Shown in pieces: positions 57,961 through 64,000 of a stretch of DNA of 64,000 nt (the first letter of the stretch is position 1; the number at the start of each line of letters is the position of its first letter). A model generated the notes under the pieces. That model was not told the origin of the DNA and made no database searches. It worked only from the letters and a program-made list of their open reading frames with translations. The position numbers were made by a program, and so were the translations under genes. The DNA is from Portulaca oleracea (Eukaryota > Streptophyta > Magnoliopsida > Caryophyllales > Portulacaceae): contig CM055887.1 in assembly GCA_029582165.1 (NCBI GenBank), forward strand, positions 12,451,190 through 12,515,189, given 5' to 3'.

Positions 57961-58236
57961 CCTCTTTGTCAGTAGCTTCTACATAGTTTTTAAATTGTGC
58001 CTAGTATGCGAAACTAGAATCCATCCACCAAGCAGAGGAGTTAACTACAACCATGTTCATTTCTGTCACCATATCAATGCCCATATTTTGCGTTTTTGAT
58101 TGTGATCATGGCAATGAATTCCTATTTTCTTTTCAACCAGATTTCCCTTCGCTAGAGGACCTTCTATTTGGGATTCCTTTCTCAGTTTCTTGATAAATTT
58201 GCAATCCTTGTTATAATGACCTTTACCATTACAATC

Positions 58237-58965
58237 CTAGCACCTTTTATTATTCTTTTTATCAGTTTTGTTTGAATCAGATGGTTTCCTTTTCTGGCCC
58301 GTTTGACTCCTTTTTGCTTTCCCCTCTACAATGTTCACCTTTGAACTGTTGGGAATATATGAGACATCGCTTTTATGATATTCCTCCTCAATGCGAAGAT
58401 GCTTCATGATTTTCTCAACTGTGAAACCTTCTTGTAGGTGTAAAAGTCTTTTTCTATAGGCATTCCAGGAAGTAGGAAATTTCGCCATAATTATTCCTAC
58501 TTGGAATGCCTGAGGAATGAAAACCTTCAAGTCAAAGAACCTATGGACCAAGACTTGCACTTCATGCACATGGTATAGAATGGGAATGGAGTCAAACATT
58601 TTAAATTCTAAGTACTTCATGAAAAGAAAACCTGATCTTTATGTATTGTACTTCTCCTCAAGAGTCTTCCAGATTTTGTTGGGAGAATATATATTCATGT
58701 ACAGATCATAGAGACGATCTGAAAGTGAACTCAGAATGTGCTCACGATGAATCAACTCTTCTTCCGGACGCTTCTTCTTTTGTTTTGCAACCCTTGCCTT
58801 CTCTTTTGGAACAGCTTCCATAGAAGCATTGGGAATGATCTTCAACTTAGGATCCAGATGATAAACGATGTTTAGAGCAATAAGTAGAAATATCATCTTA
58901 TCCTTCCATATATTGAAATTCGATCCATCTTATCGGTCTAAACGAACAATAGTGAATCATGCTCA
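58237..58965 (-). pseudogene. Copia D gag with zinc knuckle
   Basis: Reading from about 58965, RLDR, a stop, and DGSNFNIWKDKM lead into LNIVYHLDPKL (58896-58639). Another frame (58620-58237) has VQVLVHRFFDLKV, FPTSWNAYRKRLLHLQEGF and SNKTDKKNNKRC. The knuckle follows directly after a TAG in its first CxxC (C-stop-DCNGKGHYNKDC). At least one frameshift and two stops break it. Confidence 0.85.
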
Positions 58966-60334
58966 AACGTAATGGATTATCACTGTCCGTAAGGAATTTT
59001 TTGCCCTCTATTAGTTAGATGCTTTGTAGATTGGCAAACATTCCCCTAAAATTGATTAAGCTTTTGAATTTTGTGATGAACAAGTCATAGGATTCCCTCT
59101 GTCTCCATGGATTTATAACGTAAAAGGGATAAGACAGAGTAGGGCTTCTAGGTTGTTATTTGTCTAATTCAATTAATTAGTTGCAACAACAGTTTCTATT
59201 ATCAAGAAAATTGTTTAAACACTATTTATTTAAGCAAATTGAATAAATAATGTAAAATGGAAATTATATAATGTAGTTGAGTATATTATATAATCCATGC
59301 TTTGACACCGTGTACAAACGTGTAAAGTGTTAACTGACGCCTAATAAGTTGCCAAAAACCGACAACCGACACAGTGTGGTTGTGCGGTTGAAACATTGTG
59401 TCTTATGTCACCACTAGCCCTAATATCCCATTAGCTAACTAGGGACCTAATTGACACTTCCTATTAAAAATAAGTGAAAAATTCAATTTATCTACCAATG
59501 TGAGACTTTCCACATTCTCTCACAATTACTCTTCAAACATTAAAACTACCAATAAGCTTCCCAACAAGTCATTCTGTGCACCACTAGGGATTATCATTCT
59601 TGAAAACAGATTTCATATAGAACCTAAAATATAATACAAATAAAATAAGTAATAAAAATAATTCAATTGTCAACTCAACTATATCATTCAAACTGTTAAA
59701 AAAAATTTAAGACTAAGTGAAAAAAATTATCATTAAGAGTGACTAGGTAAAATCATAATAGGAACTTACAAGAATGTAATAATAAAATTACATGGACTTA
59801 ATTTTCTATTTTTGAATCATAGATATTTACATGAAGATCCGGCGTAGAGCACGACAAAAGGATTCTTGGAGAATCTATCATGTTTGGAGTCACAACAAGA
59901 GCTAGCATTCTGTGGCCTTGCAAACTTAGTGACCATCCTAGATACATTAAGAATTGATCATTAGCAAATTTGAAAGAGTATATTCGCCTTTATTCAATCA
60001 AACTTTAATAGATATTAGATATAATAGTTGTAAAATTTCTTAATCTCCTATTTCATCAACAAAGAATTAGAACTAAAAGTATATGAAAAAATTGTTGAAT
60101 TGTAACTTTTCTTACATTTTATATTGTCATCTAAGGTTCTTTTCGTTGGTATCATCCAACCTTATTTGTGGAAGAAATGATTCTAGATGATATCAATAAG
60201 TCTTCATTGCAAAACAGGCTCATACTAGCATCATAGGTATTATCATGCAAGAAAGTACAAAACATAATACTAAATATTTCCATAGCAATGTACAAACCGG
60301 GGAGAGGCATCTCATAATAGTCACTGCATAAGTA
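58966..60334. other. Spacer, possibly with copia D 5' leader and LTR
   Basis: Some of 58966-59560 may be the leader and LTR of copia D, but no primer site or repeat pair supports it. The rest shows no gene. Confidence 0.35.
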
Positions 60335-60950
60335 CTAAATTCTACGCCTCTTGTTTCTCATCTCGAATTCCGGGCCCCAACTTGGGTCATCCGACTCGTC
60401 CCCTGAGTCGGAATCCCCGCTCAGATCATCCTCAGGATCCTCCTCGAGATCCTCCTCTGGACCCTCATCAGGCTCCTCCTCCGACTCTAATACCGACTCC
60501 TCCTCCGGCTCTGACTCGTCCTCAGAGTCCTCGTCGTCGCTCAGGACCAGAGGTAGAGCCTCGCTGGTATCCACAACTATGATGTCGGCTGGAGTGGCCT
60601 CCACCATAGCCTAGACCAAAGCAGGGATAGAGGGTGCTGCTGGTGCTCGTCGGCACCACTGACAGTCACGTAACCATGGCGCCTCCGGATCGGCTGGGGG
60701 GAGTGGGGGTAGTATCTGAGTGGCCCGATACCCCCAGACCGCGTCGCTCGTCAATGTCATCAGCAGTAGGTTGACCATGCAACCCTCATGTGGCCAAACA
60801 GGTGGCTTGGACTGACACGTCCAAGCGTAACTTAATGTCCGGCAGAATCCGAATAATGTAGTCAGCAAGCAACTCCTCAAGTTCCATCCAGAACACGAGG
60901 TGGAACATATCATCCTCTATCTGAAAGTTGTGTTGTACGGCCGGGTCCAT
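60335..60950 (-). pseudogene. Unidentified acidic-tailed ORF next to a primer-site-like sequence
   Basis: From ATG at 60950-60948 the sense strand reads MDPAVQHNFQIEDDMFHLVF and MELEELLADYIIRILPDI. It then appears to shift frame to SYAWTCQSKPPVWPHEGCM, VNLLLMTLTSDAVWGYRATQ and LPPLPPADPEAPW. A TAG near 60613 interrupts, after which the same frame gives TPADIIVVDTSE and an Asp/Glu/Ser-rich tail (about 60 residues) to a basic end NKRRRI at 60335. I do not recognise a family. Removing one frameshift and one stop would give about 200 codons. The position 150 bp after a primer-site-like sequence suggests the first ORF of an LTR element. Confidence 0.5.
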
Positions 60951-61098
60951 GCCTATCAAAACAATCTTTTCGTGAATTTAAGAAAAACACAAATAAAGGC
61001 AGAAAATATCACCCCATCCCACCTATACTCACATTCCGAAGGTAGCTTCCTAAAGTCTAACTAAGAACCTATTAGACACCTAAGAGCTACTAGGTCGT

Positions 61099-61118
61099 AA
61101 CCCAAAGCTCTGATACCA
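61099..61118 (-). promoter_or_regulatory. Primer-binding-site-like sequence
   Basis: The sense strand reads TGGTATCAGAGCTTTGGGTT, a full match to the Met-tRNA primer site core and more. It would place a 5' LTR immediately to the right on the plus strand. However, the adjoining sequence lacks the usual CA end, so the LTR border is not proven. Confidence 0.6.
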
Positions 61119-61119
61119 T

Positions 61120-62159
61120 TATTTTAGTCAGGTTTACATGTCCAATTCATTCCAGTAGCAAATCAACATTTCCCAAATCAAAGCTTTTAAACCAAGTTTC
61201 CAAACCAAGCACACATTCAACACAAAAACCAAAGAACTGTCTAAGTTTTATAAGTAAAGAACATTCTTCTCAAATCACAAACAGTCCAAATTTCATTTAA
61301 AGTCCCCTTACTGGGATGCAAGTTCAACAAAAGCCAATAAAATATTTTAAGGGCATCCAATAGGGATTAGGACATAGACATTACCTGAAAATCTTCACTT
61401 CACTTCAGAAATCACAGACAAGAGCTAACTACCTCGTTGTCTCGCTCGGACCTAGGAATCGAATATAAACTTCTGAAATTAATACTCGATCTCTACGATA
61501 GTTAGTTCGCACAAATCTTACCCTGCCTCTAACTTATCCTTCTCTTACTACTAAGTTAGCCATGTAACATGCATAACCATCAAGATAACATGAACATTAT
61601 AACTCACCTATACTAAGGATAAATACTAAGATCGAACATACGTTTGAAACAACAGCTTAATTGATACTAATTAATACCATACTAACATGACATTTTTGGG
61701 AACAAATGACATACATACTAACATATACCCAAGTAACTATGTATGGTCTTTAAAACAAGGGTAATCACATAAAATGTACTCCCATAAAATCATGTCAACA
61801 CTAATTCAACCTTATTCAAATAATAACTAAACTTTAAGGACAAGAATATAACTCTAAACATATAAACTTGCATGGTACTATTCACAAAAATTACATATAT
61901 GCCATTATACATGTAAAAGCATGCTAGCTCACATAATCATGCATTCTTATCTAAAACTATACTTTAGGGTTCCTAGCATGTTCGTAAGGTTCCAAGGTTT
62001 TCATAAACTAACCCTTAAACACCTAAACCCTAGCTAACATGATATTTTAAACCAACTCACATACTCAAGAATACATAATCTAATCGAATGAAGTATTTGA
62101 TAACATAATCGAAACCTACTCATTCTAACTAATGACATGGAAGTCTAATAATAACATGG
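61120..62159 (-). other. Putative LTR interior, first part
   Basis: If the primer site is real, this non-coding AT-rich stretch is LTR sequence. No second copy exists in the window to confirm it. No gene is seen. Confidence 0.35.
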
Positions 62160-62720
62160 AAAATCAAGAACATATACTTCACATGAGAACTCCATAATAA
62201 CATGAAACTTAGTAATAGTAATATGTACATAATAATGACAAGAAAACTTAATAATAATATGAACTTAATAGTAACATGAAACTTAAGAATAGTAATAATA
62301 TGAAAACTTAATAATCTTGAAACTTAATTTTTAATAATATGAAACTTACTAATGATATAAAGACTTGATACTAATAATATGAAATCTAATAATGACGTGA
62401 AAACTTAATAATGATAATAATATGGAAAACTTATTAATAACATGAACCTTTAAATAATAGTATGAAAACTTATTAATAATATGAATACTTAGTGACAATA
62501 ACATGGAACTTAATAATAATACTATGAAGCTTAATAATACTTATGAAAACTTGATAATCGTATGAAAACATAATAATATCTCGAAACTTAATATTAATAA
62601 TATGAAATTTATTACTAATAATAACATGAACACTTAAATAAGAACTTGAAAACTTAATAATCATAGTAATACGAAAAACCTACTAATAACACAAACTTAA
62701 TAATAATAATAATAGGAAAC

Positions 62721-62751
<31 letters not shown>

Positions 62752-63020
62752 GTAGTCACTAATAACATGAACTTAATAATAATGATATGAACTTAATAAT
62801 ATAATGAAAACTTGGTAATAACATGAAACTTAAAACATGAAATACTTACTAAAAACATGAAACTTAGTAATAATATTATGGAAACATAATATTAGTATAA
62901 AAACCTAATATTAAATAATATGAAACTTAATAATATAATATGAAAAACTTACAAATATTATGGAACTTAATAGTAATAATATGGACTTAGTAATAGGAAT
63001 AATATATGAAACATCAAGAA
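62160..63020. repeat. Degenerate AT-rich short tandem repeat region
   Basis: The motif AACTTAATAATAATATGAA and variants recur dozens of times with changing spacing, with a purer (TAA)n part near 62698-62750. Probably slippage-driven growth. No coding potential. Confidence 0.8.
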
Positions 63021-63379
63021 CAAACAAACCACACTCTACATAGCATATTATTACTTCCTCACTTCAATACCTAAAACAAGAGATACCCTAATAATTCTAA
63101 CATGCTTGATTTAAGACAAATGAATCAAACAAACACAATACTAACTATTTACCACATTAATAACATCATATCACTCTAAACATGAAACTAAACAAGGGTT
63201 TTTGAATCAACAACATCAAGTACATACCCATTTCTAACTCAACCCTAAACAAAGTTTTAAGCTCCTAATCCCAATTTCAGATTATCTAATCATTCCACAA
63301 ATACTTACTACCTCCCAAAATACACAAACACAAACACAAAAACAAAACTTAACAAACAGAACAACAAAAATGTAGAGAG

Positions 63380-64000
63380 AGAATGAGAGTTAAAGTTTAT
63401 ACTATCAACAACCAGAGGGGGTGGCGCTTAAGCGCTGCTGGCAGTCGACGCCAGGCGGCAGTAGCAGCGGCTGGTCGATGGTCGACGGCGGGGTCAGTGG
63501 TGGTGGTCGGCGTCAAGGGTTGGGTGCATGACAGCAGCAGCTCGAAGGAAAATGGTTGTTGGGCTTCATCCTCGCCGGAGTTGATGTCGGTGATCGTTTC
63601 GCCGGAGACGAGGGGGTCGCCGGAGTTGGTGGGGTCATCGGGGTCCTGGTGGCAGCTTGAGAGCGTCGGTGCTGCGATGGTGGCGAGGGGTGGTTGGAGG
63701 TCACGGTTTAGGGCAAACAAAAAAGGGGTTTGGGAGGTGGTGATTTGAGGTGGTGGTCGGCGGCGAGGAGTTGGCGGAAGAAGGTGATTTTGGTGGTGGT
63801 TGGTGATGGTGCGTAGCGGTGGTGTGGCTGTCAAGTGAAAGAGCAGCAGTAGCAGTAGAACAGTATTGAGAAGAGAGAGAGAGATAGATAGATAGATAGA
63901 TAGAGAGAGAGGGGGGGACCACGTGAATTGGAGGAGGAAGGGGTAGTGGTGGGTGCAGCACAAAAGCAGGTGATTTTCCTATTTCTTGGACAAGGGTTTC
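63380..64000. other. GC-rich GGTGGTCGGCG-type low-complexity DNA at window end
   Basis: Composition turns from AT-rich to GGTGG/CGGCG-rich. Open frames exist on both strands over the same bases (63383-63748 plus, 63963-63397 minus), which is expected from the bias and does not show coding. GATA repeats lie at about 63885-63902. In position it could be the outer part of the putative LTR. The right edge is cut by the window. Confidence 0.4.

Larger units (their letters stand above)
56500..58965 (-). mobile_element. Copia fragment D: gag to integrase, no full RT
   Basis: The minus strand holds gag, zinc knuckle, protease/pre-integrase and integrase pieces of another copia type than A-C. The fragment ends in the first residues of the RT region (KTYSEAIAS-like, about 56590). 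It is joined on the left to the gypsy-type LTR piece. No LTR of its own can be shown, although a CCAATGTGAGACTTTCCACA segment near 59493 may belong to its 5' LTR. Confidence 0.85.

Noticed and set aside
63383..63963. Open frames on both strands of the GC-rich end
   Set aside because: Both strands are open over the same low-complexity bases, and the residues are mostly Ser/Pro/Thr or Gly/Val repeats.
1..64000. CRISPR arrays, bacterial operons, tRNA or rRNA genes
   Set aside because: No evenly spaced repeat-spacer array, no bacterial gene layout and no cloverleaf with intact A and B boxes were seen. The 207-bp array has no unique spacers.

Overview
The window reads as nuclear DNA from a flowering plant, most likely a eudicot. 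It is AT-rich and crowded with plant-type L1 LINEs, Ty1/copia and Ty3/gypsy retrotransposons, and small DNA transposons. There are no bacterial operons, ribosome-binding sites or CRISPR arrays, and I found no tRNA or rRNA gene. The species cannot be named from this sequence. Only one stretch looks like an ordinary host gene: a small single-exon protein at 27434-27820 with a CT-rich leader.

Layout: 1-6130 is a decayed L1-type LINE cut by the window start. 7069-7444 is a MITE. 8764-13659 is a nearly intact copia element (A, minus strand). It has two LTRs, a TSD (ATAAC) and one open frame broken by only two stops. 14779-16438 is a Mutator-like element with ~320-bp terminal inverted repeats, a 9-bp TSD and a possible captured gene piece. 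16465-22626 is a second, more decayed copia element (B, minus strand). Its LTR end appears to have grown to include old primer-binding sites, and one LTR carries a nested 0.7-kb insertion. 23647-24209, 26366-26787, 28878-29263 and 29894-30184 are fold-back, MULE or hAT MITEs. 30888-32408 is a deleted hAT element that keeps part of its transposase and holds three 207-bp tandem repeats. 34462-37046 is a non-autonomous copia element (C, plus strand) with only gag and protease.

37873-38074 is a GC-rich palindrome of unknown nature. 40284-45751 is an Athila-type gypsy fragment (minus strand) between 138-bp direct repeats made from a SINE-like tail. 46173-46806, 48489-49062 and 49085-49618 are MITEs with clean TSDs. 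50460-52939 is a second LINE, interrupted by a copia LTR at 52940. From 53400 onward the sequence is a patchwork: a Myb/SANT-like pseudogene split by a CACTA end, a gypsy-type LTR piece, a copia gag-integrase fragment (D), and an acidic ORF next to a primer-binding-site-like sequence followed by long AT-repeat DNA that may be an LTR.

Working together: almost nothing here acts as a host pathway. The content is layers of transposition, nested insertion and decay. Copia A is the element closest to functional. The single host gene sits in the MITE-rich and least retrotransposon-dense part, between about 22.6 and 34.4 kb. Boundaries given with matching TSDs are firm. Boundaries of truncated fragments are approximate.
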